The notes: generated from the sequence alone by a model not told the origin. DNA of 64,000 nt from an uncultured Oscillibacter sp. (GCA_905200545.1 CAJKKQ010000012.1:7762-71761); one strand, 5' to 3'; positions 36,315 through 45,918 are shown, numbered from the stretch's first letter. Numbers and translations: made by a program.

Positions 36315-38051
36315 TCAGCTGTGGTTCACAGCACTCTGCCCCTTATGGTTTCGAGCCACAGCTTTATACGTTACATGCAGCAGTTCATGGGTGCGCCCGC
36401 TGAGCGCTCCCTCCATCAGCTTGATGACCATGGGATTGCGCTCAGAGCGTTTGATCAGCGCCGTGCGGTCGGTCTCATAGAGGCCCGCCGCCCGCTGCCG
36501 CTTGGCCGGGATGAGCCCAAAGGGCTGTCCCGCTCCGCCCACACAGCCGGTCTTGCAGGTCATGACCTCTACCAGATCATAGTAGGCACGTCCCGCCTCG
36601 ATATCCGCCAGCAGCTGCTTGGCGTTCACCAGGCCGTGCACCACGGCGATGCGCAGCGTCCGCTCACCGAAGGGCAATTCCACTTCCCGAATGCACTCCG
36701 TCCCCCGCAGTCCGGAGAACCGAAGAGCCTGGAGGGTGTTTTTGGACTTGTCCTCCACGATCCGCCGTGCCACAGCCTCCGCCACGCCGCCAGTGGTACC
36801 GAAGATGACAGCCGCGCCGGTACCCATACCGAAGGGCAGGTCCGGGGCTTCTCCTTCCAGCTCGTCAAAGCGGATGCCTGACTCCTTGATCATCATGATG
36901 ATCTCCTGGGTGGTCAGCACCAGGTCCACATCCGGCTTGCCGTCATGGACGAACTCCGGTCTCTGGGCCTCCATCTTCTTGGCGGTGCAGGGCATGATGG
37001 CTATGTGATAGGTGCTGCGGCCGTCCTGTGCGTCCTTGGCAGCATACTGGTCTTTCAGCACGGCGGCAAACATCTCCATGGGGGATTTGCAGGTGGAGAT
37101 GTGTTTGAGGTACTTGGGATTCTCGTTCTCCAGATACTTCACCCAGGCCGGGCAGCAGCTGGTGAACATGGGGAATGGGCCGCCTTTGTGCAGGCGCTCC
37201 AAAAACTCCTCCGACTCCTCAATTACCGTCAGATCCGCGCCGAAGTTGGTGTCGTACACCTCGTCGGCACCCATCAGTTTCAGTGCGGAGACCAGCTTGT
37301 CCATAGCATTGACACCGGGCGCCAGGCCAAATGCCTCTCCCACCGCCACGCGGACGGCAGGCGCGATCTGGAACACCACCCGCTTGGACGGGTCATACAG
37401 CTCCAGCCAGGCCTTTCCGATCTCATCTTTCACAGTGATGGCGCCGGTAGGGCAGGCGGCGGCGCACTGGCCGCAGCTGATGCACTCCGTCTGGCTCAGC
37501 TTCCGGTCAAAAGCCGGGCACACCATCAGGTCGCTTCCCCGGTGGGCAAAGTTCAAAACGCCGATCCCCTGCATCTCCTCGCACACCCGCACGCAGTCGC
37601 CGCAGAGGATACACTTGTTGGGATCCCGCACCACCGCCGGAGAAGAGGTATCCTTCTCGTAATGGGGACGGGTATCCGCGAAGCGGACGTGCCGCACGCC
37701 AAACCGCAGCGCCAGCTCCTGCAGGCGGCAGCTCCCGCTTTTTTCACAGGTGGTGCAGTCCCGGCAGTGGGACGAGAGCATCAGCTCCAGGATCATCCGC
37801 CGGTGCTTGAGCAGCCGGGCGGTGTTGGTGCGGATCTTCATGCCATCCCGGGGCTCCATGGAACAGGAGGTGTCGATCTTTCCCTTTTCATCTTCCACCA
37901 CGCACATCCGGCAGGCGCCGTAAACGGAGAGCTCGGAATAGTAGCAGAAAGTTGGCATTTCGATCCCGGCCTTGCGGATCACCGCCAGAACATTCTTTTC
38001 TCCATCGAAAGGCACACGCTGGCCATCGATGTACATGACTCCCTTTGCCAT
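36315..38051 (-). CDS. hydA: [FeFe] hydrogenase catalytic subunit (HydA, NADH/ferredoxin-linked type)
   Basis: A 578-residue enzyme that makes or uses H2. Its domains are an N-terminal [2Fe-2S] domain (CYYSELSVYGACRMC), the His-Cys cluster (HCRDCTTCEKSGSC), a 2x[4Fe-4S] ferredoxin domain (CILCGDCVRVC; CISCGQCAAAC), then the H-cluster domain with TSCCPAW, MPCTAKKMEA and MTCKTGCVGGAGQP. All H-cluster Cys ligands are present; the third motif departs from the common MACPGGC form. It is the last gene of the operon, 3 bases after hydB. The maturation genes hydEFG are not in the window and must be elsewhere. Confidence 0.95.
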   Translation of the reverse strand: MAKGVMYIDGQRVPFDGEKNVLAVIRKAGIEMPTFCYYSELSVYGACRMCVVEDEKGKIDTSCSMEPRDGMKIRTNTARLLKHRRMILELMLSSHCRDCTTCEKSGSCRLQELALRFGVRHVRFADTRPHYEKDTSSPAVVRDPNKCILCGDCVRVCEEMQGIGVLNFAHRGSDLMVCPAFDRKLSQTECISCGQCAAACPTGAITVKDEIGKAWLELYDPSKRVVFQIAPAVRVAVGEAFGLAPGVNAMDKLVSALKLMGADEVYDTNFGADLTVIEESEEFLERLHKGGPFPMFTSCCPAWVKYLENENPKYLKHISTCKSPMEMFAAVLKDQYAAKDAQDGRSTYHIAIMPCTAKKMEAQRPEFVHDGKPDVDLVLTTQEIIMMIKESGIRFDELEGEAPDLPFGMGTGAAVIFGTTGGVAEAVARRIVEDKSKNTLQALRFSGLRGTECIREVELPFGERTLRIAVVHGLVNAKQLLADIEAGRAYYDLVEVMTCKTGCVGGAGQPFGLIPAKRQRAAGLYETDRTALIKRSERNPMVIKLMEGALSGRTHELLHVTYKAVARNHKGQSAVNHS

Positions 38052-38054
38052 TCC

Positions 38055-39959
38055 TTACCCCTCCTTTGCCGCCGTAATGGCGCCGAAGGGGCAGCTGCCC
38101 ACACACGCGCCGCAGTTGATGCATTTTTCCGGATCAATGGTATGGGCCTGCTTCACCGCTCCGGTGATGGCCTCCATGGGACAGTTCTTCCGGCACTTGC
38201 CGCACCCCTTGCACGCCGCGGGATCGATGACGGGATGGGGCTTTTCCCGGTTGCAGATGGGACAGTGGTGGTCCACCACGTGGGCCAGGTACTCATCCCG
38301 GAAGTACTTCAGCGTACTCTGCACCGGCTTGCAGGCACTCTGCCCCAGACCGCACAGGGCCGTATGGGTGATGGTGTCCGCCAGTTCCTCCAGCAAGTCC
38401 AGATCCTCCATGGTTCCCTTGTTGTCCAGGATCCGGTCCAGGATCTCCAGCATGCGCTTGGTGCCTTCCCGGCAAGGCACGCATTTGCCGCAAGATTCGT
38501 TCTGGGTGAAGCGCATGAAAAACCGCGCCACCTCTACCATGCAGGTATCCTCGTCCATGACCACCAGTCCGCCGGAGCCGATCATGGCGCCGATGCTCTT
38601 GAGGGAGTCAAAATCCAGGGGAAGGTCCAGATGTTCCTTGCTGGCGGTAGTGGCGCCGCCGGAGGGGCCGCCGATCTGCACCGCCTTGAACTTCTTCCCA
38701 TCCCGGATGCCGCCGCCGATGTCGAACACCACTTCCCGGATGGTGGTACCCATGGGCACTTCGATCAATCCCGTATTCACCACATTGCCGGTGAGGGCGA
38801 AGGCCTTGGTACCAGGACTGGTCTTGGTGCCGATGGAGTGATACCACTCCACGCCGTTGCGCACGATCAAGGGCACATTGGCGAAAGTCTCCACGTTGTT
38901 GAGCACCGTGGGCTCGGCCCACAATCCGTGCTCGATGGTACGTGGCGGCTTGACCCGGGGCATGCCGCGGTTTCCTTCGATGGAGGCGGTCAGGGCGCTG
39001 CCCTCGCCGCAGACGAAGGCGCCTGCGCCCATATTCACATGGATGTGGAAGGAAAAGGCCGTTCCCAGAATCTGATCGCCCAGGAGGCCGTACTCCTCCG
39101 CCTTGGCAATGGCGGCTTTCAGACGGCTCACTGCCAGCGGGTACTCCGCCCGCACATAAATGTAGCCCTCACTGCTGCCCACCGCCAGACCAGCGATCAT
39201 CATGCCCTCCAGCACGCTGTGGGGATTGCCCTCCATGATGGAGCGGTCCATAAACGCGCCGGGGTCGCCCTCGTCGCCGTTGCAGACCACATACTTCTGC
39301 TCTGCCTTCTGGCGCCGGGCACCATCCCATTTCTTGCCTGCCGGGAATCCGCCGCCGCCCCGGCCCCGGAGCCCGGAGTCCAGGATCATCTTGCAGATCT
39401 CCTCGTCGCTCATCTCAAAGAGGGCTTTTTCAAAGGCCTCGTAGCCGCCCTTGGCAATGTACTCCTCAATGTCCTCGGCGTCGCTGCTGCCGCAGTTTTC
39501 CAGCACCACCCGATGCTGTTTCTTGTAAAAGGGGATGTCCTCCTGCTTAGGATACGCCACGCCGTCCAGGTGATAGACCAGCCGGTCGATGATCTCACCG
39601 CCCAGCACCGTCTTTTCCAGGATCTCATGGCAGTCCTCCGGCTTGACGTGGATGTACATGACGCCCATGGGCTCAATGTGCACCAGGGGGCCCATTTCGC
39701 AAAAGCCGTGGCAGCCGCTCATCTTGACGTGGAGGGATTTCTCCTCGTCCGTGTCATGCTTTAGTCCCACGTATACCGGAAGGTCCCTCTTTTCGCACTC
39801 CGCCTTGATATTTTCATAGATCTTCATGGCGCCGCCGGCAATGCAGCCGGTTCCCGCACAGATCAGCACGGAGGGCACCTGACGGCTCTGCCGCAGGGCG
39901 TTGCGGGCGTTGGCCTGGAATACATGGAAACTGTCCCGTGTCAGCTTTGTCCGGGTCAT
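38055..39959 (-). CDS. hydB: Hydrogenase diaphorase subunit (HydB, NuoF-like)
   Basis: A 634-residue subunit. An N-terminal thioredoxin-like [2Fe-2S] domain (CAGTGCIAGG, SGCHGFCEMG) is followed by the NuoF flavin/NADH domain ('GLRGRGGGGFPAGKKW', 'CNGDEGDPGAFMDR'), the SLBB and N3 cluster region (ESCGKCVPCREG), and a C-terminal 2x[4Fe-4S] domain (CKGCGKCRKNC, CINCGACVGSC). This is the layout of electron-bifurcating HydABC hydrogenases, where it would use NADH together with reduced ferredoxin. The ATG at 39959 overlaps the hydC stop (ATGA). Confidence 0.95.
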   Translation of the reverse strand: MTRTKLTRDSFHVFQANARNALRQSRQVPSVLICAGTGCIAGGAMKIYENIKAECEKRDLPVYVGLKHDTDEEKSLHVKMSGCHGFCEMGPLVHIEPMGVMYIHVKPEDCHEILEKTVLGGEIIDRLVYHLDGVAYPKQEDIPFYKKQHRVVLENCGSSDAEDIEEYIAKGGYEAFEKALFEMSDEEICKMILDSGLRGRGGGGFPAGKKWDGARRQKAEQKYVVCNGDEGDPGAFMDRSIMEGNPHSVLEGMMIAGLAVGSSEGYIYVRAEYPLAVSRLKAAIAKAEEYGLLGDQILGTAFSFHIHVNMGAGAFVCGEGSALTASIEGNRGMPRVKPPRTIEHGLWAEPTVLNNVETFANVPLIVRNGVEWYHSIGTKTSPGTKAFALTGNVVNTGLIEVPMGTTIREVVFDIGGGIRDGKKFKAVQIGGPSGGATTASKEHLDLPLDFDSLKSIGAMIGSGGLVVMDEDTCMVEVARFFMRFTQNESCGKCVPCREGTKRMLEILDRILDNKGTMEDLDLLEELADTITHTALCGLGQSACKPVQSTLKYFRDEYLAHVVDHHCPICNREKPHPVIDPAACKGCGKCRKNCPMEAITGAVKQAHTIDPEKCINCGACVGSCPFGAITAAKEG

Positions 39960-40444
39960 ACGCTCTCCTCCTTCCGCATCTGCTCCAGCAGCGCCAGGGC
40001 CGCCTCCGGCGTCATTTTGGCGTGCACTTCCCCGTCCACCGTCATGACCGGAGCCAGACCGCAGGCGCCCAGGCATGCCACCGTCTCCAGGGTGAACATC
40101 CCGTCAGGGGAGGTCTTTTTCTTCCCGGTCAGGCCCAGGTAATCCCGGATGGCATCGTAGATGGGCTGGGACTTGCGCACATGGCAGGCCGTACCGGCGC
40201 ACACCTTGATGATGTGACGGCCCTTGGCCTCCAGGGAAAAGTTCTCGTAAAAGGTCGCCACGCTGTACACCTTGGCCGTGCTGATGCCCAGCTTCTCCGC
40301 CACCAGGGTCAGCGCTTCTTCACTCAGATACTTGTACTTTGCCTGAATGTCCTGCATGATGGCGATCAGATGGGACTGATCGCAGCCATACTGGTCAATG
40401 ATCTCACAGATCGACTGTTCAAACTCTACATCTCGTTTTATCAT
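39956..40444 (-). CDS. hydC: Hydrogenase subunit HydC (NuoE-like [2Fe-2S] protein)
   Basis: A 162-residue thioredoxin-like [2Fe-2S] protein with 'CAGTACHVRKSQ' and 'CLGACGLAP' as the four cluster ligands and an N-terminal helical bundle. It is the third subunit of the HydABC complex. It starts about 158 bases after the CoA-transferase stop, a gap that contains a hairpin. Confidence 0.93.
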   Translation of the reverse strand: MIKRDVEFEQSICEIIDQYGCDQSHLIAIMQDIQAKYKYLSEEALTLVAEKLGISTAKVYSVATFYENFSLEAKGRHIIKVCAGTACHVRKSQPIYDAIRDYLGLTGKKKTSPDGMFTLETVACLGACGLAPVMTVDGEVHAKMTPEAALALLEQMRKEESV

Positions 40445-40507
40445 GTATCATCCCTCAGCAACAGCAAAAACTAACCTTGATTTCGGGCGCCGTACCGTCC
40501 CGGAAGA

Positions 40508-40547
40508 TACAAAGAACCTGAGATCACAACATCCCAGGTTCTTTGTA
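40508..40547 (-). promoter_or_regulatory. Hairpin between the CoA-transferase gene and hydC
   Basis: 12-bp arms TACAAAGAACCT / AGGTTCTTTGTA with a 16-base loop. No U-run follows on the minus strand, so it may attenuate or process the transcript, allowing hydCBA to be made at a different level from the upstream genes. Confidence 0.55.
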
Positions 40548-40601
40548 CGAAAAGACATCTCCAGTCTGCGCCGGACTGTGTCGTCCCGGGTGCGGGCTGT
40601 T

Positions 40602-42128
40602 TTATTTTGTCATCTTTCCGGTATCCCGTGCCCGGATATGCCAGCTGGTCTCTTCCTCCAGAATATGGGGGGTGTGGCAGTTGGAGGGGCTGCAGGCCTC
40701 TACGGCGCGCTTGTAGTAATCCTCCAGCATGGGCCGGTAATCCGGATGGGCGATGCGGATCATCTCCGCCACGCGCTCCTTGGGGCCCTTGTTGCGCAGG
40801 TCGGCAACGCCGTACTCCGTGACGATCACATTCACCTCGTGCTCGGTGATATCCACGTGAGAGCAGCTGGGTACGATGCAGGACGTGGTCCCCTTCTTGG
40901 CAGTGGAGAGGGTGAAGTAGCACGTCAGGCGGGCATTCTGCGCGAAGTCCAGAGCGCCGCCGATGCCGCTGATGATATTGGTGCCGTTGACATGGGTAGA
41001 GTTGATATTTCCGTAGATATCCGCCTCCACGATGTTGTTCATGGCCAGCAGGCCCAGCCGGCGGATGACCTCCGGATGGTTGGAGATCTCGCAGGGGCGG
41101 ACCATCAGCTTGCCCTCATACTTCTTGGGGTTGAACAGGATGTCCGCCGTGGTCTTGCCGGAGCAGCCGAAGCCGGCGGTGGAGATGAAGGAGATGCTGC
41201 CGTCGTCCAGCATCCGCACGCCGTCCTCCAAAACGGCCTCGGTGTACAGCTCCAGCCCCTCAAAGCTCTTGCCCATCTCCCGCAGAACGGTGCCGGCCAC
41301 CATGCCGCCGCCGGTCTGGATGGGAGGCAGCTTCGCGGGCATCCGCCCGGCTTCCACCTCTTTTTTCAGGAACTCCACAAAGTGCCGTGCCATGGCCCGC
41401 ACATCCTCCGGTGCGTCCTCAGCGGTGAGTGGCACCCACATGGGGCTCAGGAACAGCGGCTCGTCGTTGATGACAACGCCCGCTACCTTGTCGGGGTCCA
41501 CGGTGTAGAAATGGGAACCGATCACATCGGTGGCCTTGGTGATGGGGATGGGCTGACGGCCTTCCCGGGGGCCGGGATCATACACGTCATGCAGCAGATA
41601 CATATCCGGGGGAGACTGGAGATTGATCTCCAGGATGACCTTCTTGGCGCAGTTGAGCACCGTCTGGGTATAGCCGGAGCAGACGGAGGGCTTGAGCTTG
41701 CCGTCCTCCGTGATACCGGCCACGGAGACCAGGGCCACGTCGATGTCGCCCAGATAGCCCGTCCGGATATACTCCGGGATCACACTCAGGCGGTAGTCCT
41801 TGAAGTTCAGTCCGCTGGGGCTGTTGGCGGACTTACGGATGCTGGAATTTGCCGAGGTATAGGGCATAAAGCTCTTGATGATGCCAGCCTTGGTCCAGCC
41901 CTCGTCGATCACGGGGTGGCAGGCAGCAGCGGAGACCAGGTCCACCTGGAAATCCTCTCCGTTGAGTTTGCGGTCCAGAACGGCCTTGGCCGTGCTGACC
42001 GGGCTGTCGTAGCAGATGAAGTGCGGGACCGCCACCGTCATGCCGTCCCGCACATAGGACGCTGCCTGCTGGGCAGAGATCACCTTATCCCGGTAGAACT
42101 GGCTTTCAATGCGTGCGCTGTAATCCAT
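40602..42128 (-). CDS. Acetyl-CoA hydrolase/transferase family protein (Cat1-like CoA transferase)
   Basis: A 508-residue protein of the class I CoA-transferase type. It has 'TGGGMVAGTVL', the Glu-bearing segment 'LELYTEAVLEDGVRMLD' (probable covalent CoA intermediate) and 'EADIYGNINSTHVNGTNIISGIGGALDF', as in Cat1-like succinyl-CoA/acetate enzymes. It would pass CoA from the acyl-CoA made by the oxidoreductase to acetate or another acid, saving the thioester energy. The ATG at 42128 has AAAGGAGG upstream. The exact acyl substrate is unknown. Confidence 0.88.
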   Translation of the reverse strand: MDYSARIESQFYRDKVISAQQAASYVRDGMTVAVPHFICYDSPVSTAKAVLDRKLNGEDFQVDLVSAAACHPVIDEGWTKAGIIKSFMPYTSANSSIRKSANSPSGLNFKDYRLSVIPEYIRTGYLGDIDVALVSVAGITEDGKLKPSVCSGYTQTVLNCAKKVILEINLQSPPDMYLLHDVYDPGPREGRQPIPITKATDVIGSHFYTVDPDKVAGVVINDEPLFLSPMWVPLTAEDAPEDVRAMARHFVEFLKKEVEAGRMPAKLPPIQTGGGMVAGTVLREMGKSFEGLELYTEAVLEDGVRMLDDGSISFISTAGFGCSGKTTADILFNPKKYEGKLMVRPCEISNHPEVIRRLGLLAMNNIVEADIYGNINSTHVNGTNIISGIGGALDFAQNARLTCYFTLSTAKKGTTSCIVPSCSHVDITEHEVNVIVTEYGVADLRNKGPKERVAEMIRIAHPDYRPMLEDYYKRAVEACSPSNCHTPHILEEETSWHIRARDTGKMTK

Positions 42129-42231
42129 GGGGAAATCCTCCTTTGTTCTCAGGAAACACAATCCAAGCAAGCGGGCATTCGCAGTGATCCACCGTAAATG
42201 CCCGCCTTCTATAAACAGTTGTCAAATACGA

Positions 42232-42786
42232 TCAGGCCAGGCTCTTTTTCATGGCCTCGTTACCAGCGGCAAAGGCGCGCTTGTTCAGCTCTGCCAGCTC
42301 CGGCTTCTTGGACAGCTGGCGCAGTGCGAACTCCAGGAACGCCTCCTTGTCCGGGAACATATCGGTGAGCAGCTCCGCCATGGCGCCCAGCGCAACGGTG
42401 CTGATGACCTTCGTGTTGCCCAGATCCTTGCAGACGCCGTGCAGGGGCACGTTGATCTGACGAACACCCTCGTCCGGCTCCGCCGTCTGCGGAACCAGGG
42501 TGCTGTTGACCACCAGCGTGCCGCCGGGCTTCACGTCGTGGCAGAACTGCTGGTATGCCCGGGGCTCCATGGCCAGCAGGAGATCCTGCTTCTTCTTGCG
42601 GGGATTTCCGATGGGTTCATCACTGATGACCACGAAGCAGGAGGTCAAGCCGCCGCGCTTTGCGGTGCCATACTTGGGAGAGTAGGTGACGTACAGGCCC
42701 TTTTCATTGGCCACTTCCGCGATTACCTTGCCCAGAACCTGCAGGCCCTGGCCGCCGACTCCGGCAAAATACATGCTCTTTTCCAC
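42232..42786 (-). CDS. 2-oxoacid:ferredoxin oxidoreductase, gamma subunit
   Basis: A 184-residue subunit of the VorC/KorC type, beginning 'MYFAGVGGQGLQVLGKVIAEVA' and containing 'YSPKYGTAKRGGLTSCFVV', both typical of the gamma domain that contacts CoA. The start is a GTG at 42786, with an internal ATG four codons later as the alternative. It acts with the three genes just upstream as a four-subunit complex. Confidence 0.92.
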   Translation of the reverse strand: MEKSMYFAGVGGQGLQVLGKVIAEVANEKGLYVTYSPKYGTAKRGGLTSCFVVISDEPIGNPRKKKQDLLLAMEPRAYQQFCHDVKPGGTLVVNSTLVPQTAEPDEGVRQINVPLHGVCKDLGNTKVISTVALGAMAELLTDMFPDKEAFLEFALRQLSKKPELAELNKRAFAAGNEAMKKSLA

Positions 42787-42798
42787 GTCGACACCCCC

Positions 42799-43530
42799 TT
42801 ACACTCTTTTGCCGTCCCGCTTGAACTCGCCCAGCGGGAAATCGGATGCGATCACCTGGTCAATAAACTCCGGAGAATTCTCCGCCTTCACACCGGTGGT
42901 GGTCACGCAGGCGCTGAGAACTTCAATGAAGGAATACTTGCCTTCCATCTGGCGCTCAAAGGCGTGGCGGATGGCTTTCTTGGTCTGGATGATGTTCTTG
43001 GGTTTGTTGACCGCGCAGCGGGCAATGTAATCCGGCTCTTCCAGAGTGGCCAGCATCTCAGGCAGGTGGATGGGCCGATAGGGATTGCCCTTCTTGGAGG
43101 TGATGGTCCAGTCGTTGATACGGCTGGTGGGGGCCACCTGACCGCCGGTCATGCCGAACACGCCGTTGTTGACAAAGAACACCGTGACGGGATCGCCCCG
43201 GCGGGCAACATGGATGGTCTCAGCCGTGCCGATGGCAGCGGCGTCACCGTCACCCTGGTAGCACATCACGATGCTCTCGGGGTTGAGCATCTTGATGGCC
43301 GCGCCGGTGGAGGGCACCCGGCCGTGGAGGGAGAACACGGTGTCGAAATTTGCGGACAGAACCGTCATGCCGCCGCAGCCGATGGGAGAGCAGAGTACGG
43401 AACGCTCACGGATCCCCATCTCATCGATCACTTCCGCGATCAGCTTGATCAGAATGGCATGATGGCATCCCGGGCAGAACATACCGGGGAACGCCGATAA
43501 GGCCTCCGGTCTCTTGTATACACACTCCAT
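42799..43530 (-). CDS. 2-oxoacid:ferredoxin oxidoreductase, beta subunit (TPP-binding)
   Basis: A 243-residue thiamine-diphosphate subunit with 'FCPGCHHAILIKL', 'SPIGCGG', TPP/Mg motif 'GDGDAAAIGTAE' and 'NNGVFGMTGGQ'. The layout matches Vor/Kor-type four-subunit enzymes, which decarboxylate 2-oxoacids to acyl-CoA and reduce ferredoxin. Its ATG overlaps the alpha-subunit stop (TAATG). Confidence 0.93.
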   Translation of the reverse strand: MECVYKRPEALSAFPGMFCPGCHHAILIKLIAEVIDEMGIRERSVLCSPIGCGGMTVLSANFDTVFSLHGRVPSTGAAIKMLNPESIVMCYQGDGDAAAIGTAETIHVARRGDPVTVFFVNNGVFGMTGGQVAPTSRINDWTITSKKGNPYRPIHLPEMLATLEEPDYIARCAVNKPKNIIQTKKAIRHAFERQMEGKYSFIEVLSACVTTTGVKAENSPEFIDQVIASDFPLGEFKRDGKRV

Positions 43531-44609
43531 TACTTCTGCACCTCCTGAATCAGCTTCTCCATTGCTTCAACAGCTTCATACTCGTCCACTGTGTTGCCGC
43601 CGCAGCGGTTATAGAACTGGCAGGGGATGGACCGGTCCAGATGCATCTTCACATCGTAGTGCAGCATGGGCGGAATCGCCATTTCCACTGTCAGCACGCC
43701 CTTGACGCCTCTGTCCTGAAGGCCCGCGATCTGCTTTTCGGGGAAGGGGAAGAGGGTGATGGGGCGGAACAAGCCGGCCTTCACGCCCTTCTCCCGCAGG
43801 AGCTTCACTGCGTCCCGCATGATCCGGGCAGAGCTGCCGTAGGAGACGATGACGTACTCCGCATCGTCCATCATGTACTCGTCATACTTGACCTCTTCGT
43901 CCACCCAGCGCAGGTTCTCCTGGAACAGCTGGTTGCGGGCACGCTCCAGCGCATCCTCCATGGTCTCCGTATAGGACTGAGGACGAGGCATGGAACGGCT
44001 GTCGATCTTCTGACGGCCCGCGCAGCCGGTGGGGGGAATCACAGTGGCGGAACGCTTGCTCTCCTTATAGGGAGGCAGCTCCACGGGCTCTTCCATCTGG
44101 CCCAGCATGCCGTCCATCATGAACAGCACGGGCACTTCCAGCTCCTGGCCCTTGTCCAGCGCTGTGTAGGCCAGGTCAACGGCCTCCTGCACGGTGGAAG
44201 GAGCGATGACGTAGCCGCGCTGACCGTTGTGGCCGAAGCCCTTGGTAGCGTAGTTGTAGTCAGCCTGCTCCGGCGTGATGTTGTTGGCGGCCCGCTGCAC
44301 CACGATGAACAATGCCGTCACGCGGCTGAGGATCATATTGCTCAGGTTCTCCGTCATCAGTGCCAGGCCGGGGCCGGCAGTGGTGGTGAATGCGCGGCGG
44401 CCGATGAGGCCGGCGGCGGACAGCATGGTGGACGCTGCCAGCTCGCTTTCCACCTGGATGAACTTCGCGCCGATGTCGCTCATATGGTCGGACGCATATT
44501 CCAGCATCTCGCTGGACGGCGTGATGGGATATCCGGCGAACAGGTCGACGCCGCCGCGGATGACAGCCTCGGCAACGGCTTCGTTGCCTTTCATAAACGC
44601 TCTTGCCAT
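43530..44609 (-). CDS. 2-oxoacid:ferredoxin oxidoreductase, alpha subunit
   Basis: A 359-residue alpha subunit with 'GNEAVAEAVIRGGVDLFAGYPITPSSE', 'TTAGPGLALM' and 'YGSSARIMRDAVKLLREKGVKAGLFRP', all typical of VorB/KorA-type chains. It supplies the pyrimidine-side domain of the TPP site. The ATG at 44609 has GGAGGGAG upstream. The 2-oxoacid (branched-chain, aromatic or 2-oxoglutarate) cannot be read from the sequence. Confidence 0.93.
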   Translation of the reverse strand: MARAFMKGNEAVAEAVIRGGVDLFAGYPITPSSEMLEYASDHMSDIGAKFIQVESELAASTMLSAAGLIGRRAFTTTAGPGLALMTENLSNMILSRVTALFIVVQRAANNITPEQADYNYATKGFGHNGQRGYVIAPSTVQEAVDLAYTALDKGQELEVPVLFMMDGMLGQMEEPVELPPYKESKRSATVIPPTGCAGRQKIDSRSMPRPQSYTETMEDALERARNQLFQENLRWVDEEVKYDEYMMDDAEYVIVSYGSSARIMRDAVKLLREKGVKAGLFRPITLFPFPEKQIAGLQDRGVKGVLTVEMAIPPMLHYDVKMHLDRSIPCQFYNRCGGNTVDEYEAVEAMEKLIQEVQK

Positions 44610-44621
44610 GTTGCTCCCTCC

Positions 44622-44825
44622 TTACTTATAGACTTCGATGGCGGCATCGGGACAGATCATGGCGCAGAAGGCGCATCCGATGCACTTGTCAGCGTCAAAC
44701 TGTACACAGTAGTTGTCGCCATTGGCGTTGAGGTCCTTACTCATTTCCAGAATCTTGCGCGGGCAGCTGACAACGCACAGCTTGCAGCCCTTGCAGCGGT
44801 TCTGATCCACTTTAATCATAGGCAT
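44622..44825 (-). CDS. 2-oxoacid:ferredoxin oxidoreductase, delta subunit (2x[4Fe-4S] ferredoxin)
   Basis: A 67-residue ferredoxin with CKGCKLCVVSCP and CIGCAFCAMICP. It is the electron outlet of the complex toward free ferredoxin. The ATG at 44825 has GAGGAGGT upstream; it is 12 bases before the alpha gene. Confidence 0.93.
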   Translation of the reverse strand: MPMIKVDQNRCKGCKLCVVSCPRKILEMSKDLNANGDNYCVQFDADKCIGCAFCAMICPDAAIEVYK

Positions 44826-44870
44826 ATATCGTTACCTCCTCAGATCAGTCTTTCCCCGTCTTGCGGGCAC

Positions 44871-45857
44871 TCAGGCAAGGCCCAGAGCCTTTTTGTTGAT
44901 GCAGTTGTAGGGAATCTCACCCTTGCAGATATTGACGGCGGTCATCAGGGACTTGATGCGCAGATCCACATTGGCCTCGATGGAGAAGTAGGCGCAGTGA
45001 GAAGTGGCGGTCAGGTTGTCGTCCTTCAGGATGGGATGGTCGGCAGGCACCGGGTCCGGATCCCACACGTCAAGGCCGGCGGCGCCGATCTTTCCGGAAG
45101 CCAGATTCTCCGTGACAGCGTCCATATCGAAGATGGCGCCGCGGGCGGTGTTCACTAGGATCACGCCGTCCTTCATCTTCGCGATGCTCTCCTGGTTGAT
45201 CAGGTGATAGGTCTCGTCGGTGAGGATCATATAAATACCGATCATATCGGCTCTGGCATACAGCTCATCCAGAGTGGCGACCCGCTCCATGCCCTTTTCA
45301 GCAAACACGGACTCGGGCAGATAGGGATCATAGGCGATCATGTGCACACCCAGGCCGGACATCTGCTTGGCCACAGTCTGGCCGATGCGGCCGAAGCCGA
45401 TAAAGCCCATGGTCAGGGTGGACAGGCGATGGCGGGGACGGCCGCAGACCATGGAGCGGGTGGTCCACTTACCGGCCCGGATGGTGCGGTCATACAGGCA
45501 AATGTTCCGCAGGGAGGCCAGCAGCAGTGTGACGGAATGGAGCGCCACTTCCTCAACGCAGTAGTCCGGGATGTTGCACACCATGATACCGCGCTTGTTG
45601 GCGGCTTCCACATCGATGTTGTCATAACCGATGGAGGTCACCACGATACCCTTGATGGAATCGGACAGGGCGTTGATCTTCTCCTCATCCAGGGGGAAGA
45701 ACGTCACGATTGCCTCGTGATCCTTGGTGGCGGCAGTCAGATCCTCCAGGCTGCCGGGCTCCACCATATCATAGGCAACACCGTTCTCATCCAGCAGTTT
45801 GAACAGATCCCCGCAAAACATCTTGGCAATTTGTGCACCGTAGAACAACGTCTTCAT
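44871..45857 (-). CDS. D-isomer-specific 2-hydroxyacid dehydrogenase
   Basis: A 328-residue NAD-dependent dehydrogenase. It has the Rossmann motif 'GFIGFGRIGQTVAKQMSGLG', catalytic Arg in 'LVNTARGAIFD', Glu in the region before it, and His in 'ATSHCAYFS', the normal triad for this family (lactate, 2-hydroxyisocaproate, 2-hydroxyglutarate types). As the first gene of the operon it would convert a D-2-hydroxyacid to the 2-oxoacid used by the next four genes. The reverse direction is possible in principle. The ATG at 45857 has AGGAGGTA upstream. Confidence 0.92.
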   Translation of the reverse strand: MKTLFYGAQIAKMFCGDLFKLLDENGVAYDMVEPGSLEDLTAATKDHEAIVTFFPLDEEKINALSDSIKGIVVTSIGYDNIDVEAANKRGIMVCNIPDYCVEEVALHSVTLLLASLRNICLYDRTIRAGKWTTRSMVCGRPRHRLSTLTMGFIGFGRIGQTVAKQMSGLGVHMIAYDPYLPESVFAEKGMERVATLDELYARADMIGIYMILTDETYHLINQESIAKMKDGVILVNTARGAIFDMDAVTENLASGKIGAAGLDVWDPDPVPADHPILKDDNLTATSHCAYFSIEANVDLRIKSLMTAVNICKGEIPYNCINKKALGLA

Positions 45858-45894
45858 AAATAGTACCTCCTACTGTGTTATTGACAGTTCTTAT

Positions 45895-45918
45895 ATTTCT
45901 TGTCAATGCGATTGACAA
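45895..45918 (-). promoter_or_regulatory. Operon promoter with GntR operator
   Basis: TTGTCAATGCGATTGACAA (45900-45918) is a perfect 8-3-8 palindrome. On the minus strand it supplies a -35 TTGTCA, 17 bases before TATAAG (-10) of the operon. On the plus strand its TTGACA is 18 bases before CATAAT for the GntR gene. One operator would thus cover both promoters. Confidence 0.75.

Noticed and set aside
36945-39764. A 939-codon open frame on the plus strand opposite hydA/hydB
   Set aside because: It is the antisense of two clearly recognisable hydrogenase genes; the GC-rich third positions keep the opposite frame open. The translation is His/Gly/Ala-rich with no family resemblance. The same applies to the long antisense frames at 40398-42197, 43641-45158 and 2500-3765.
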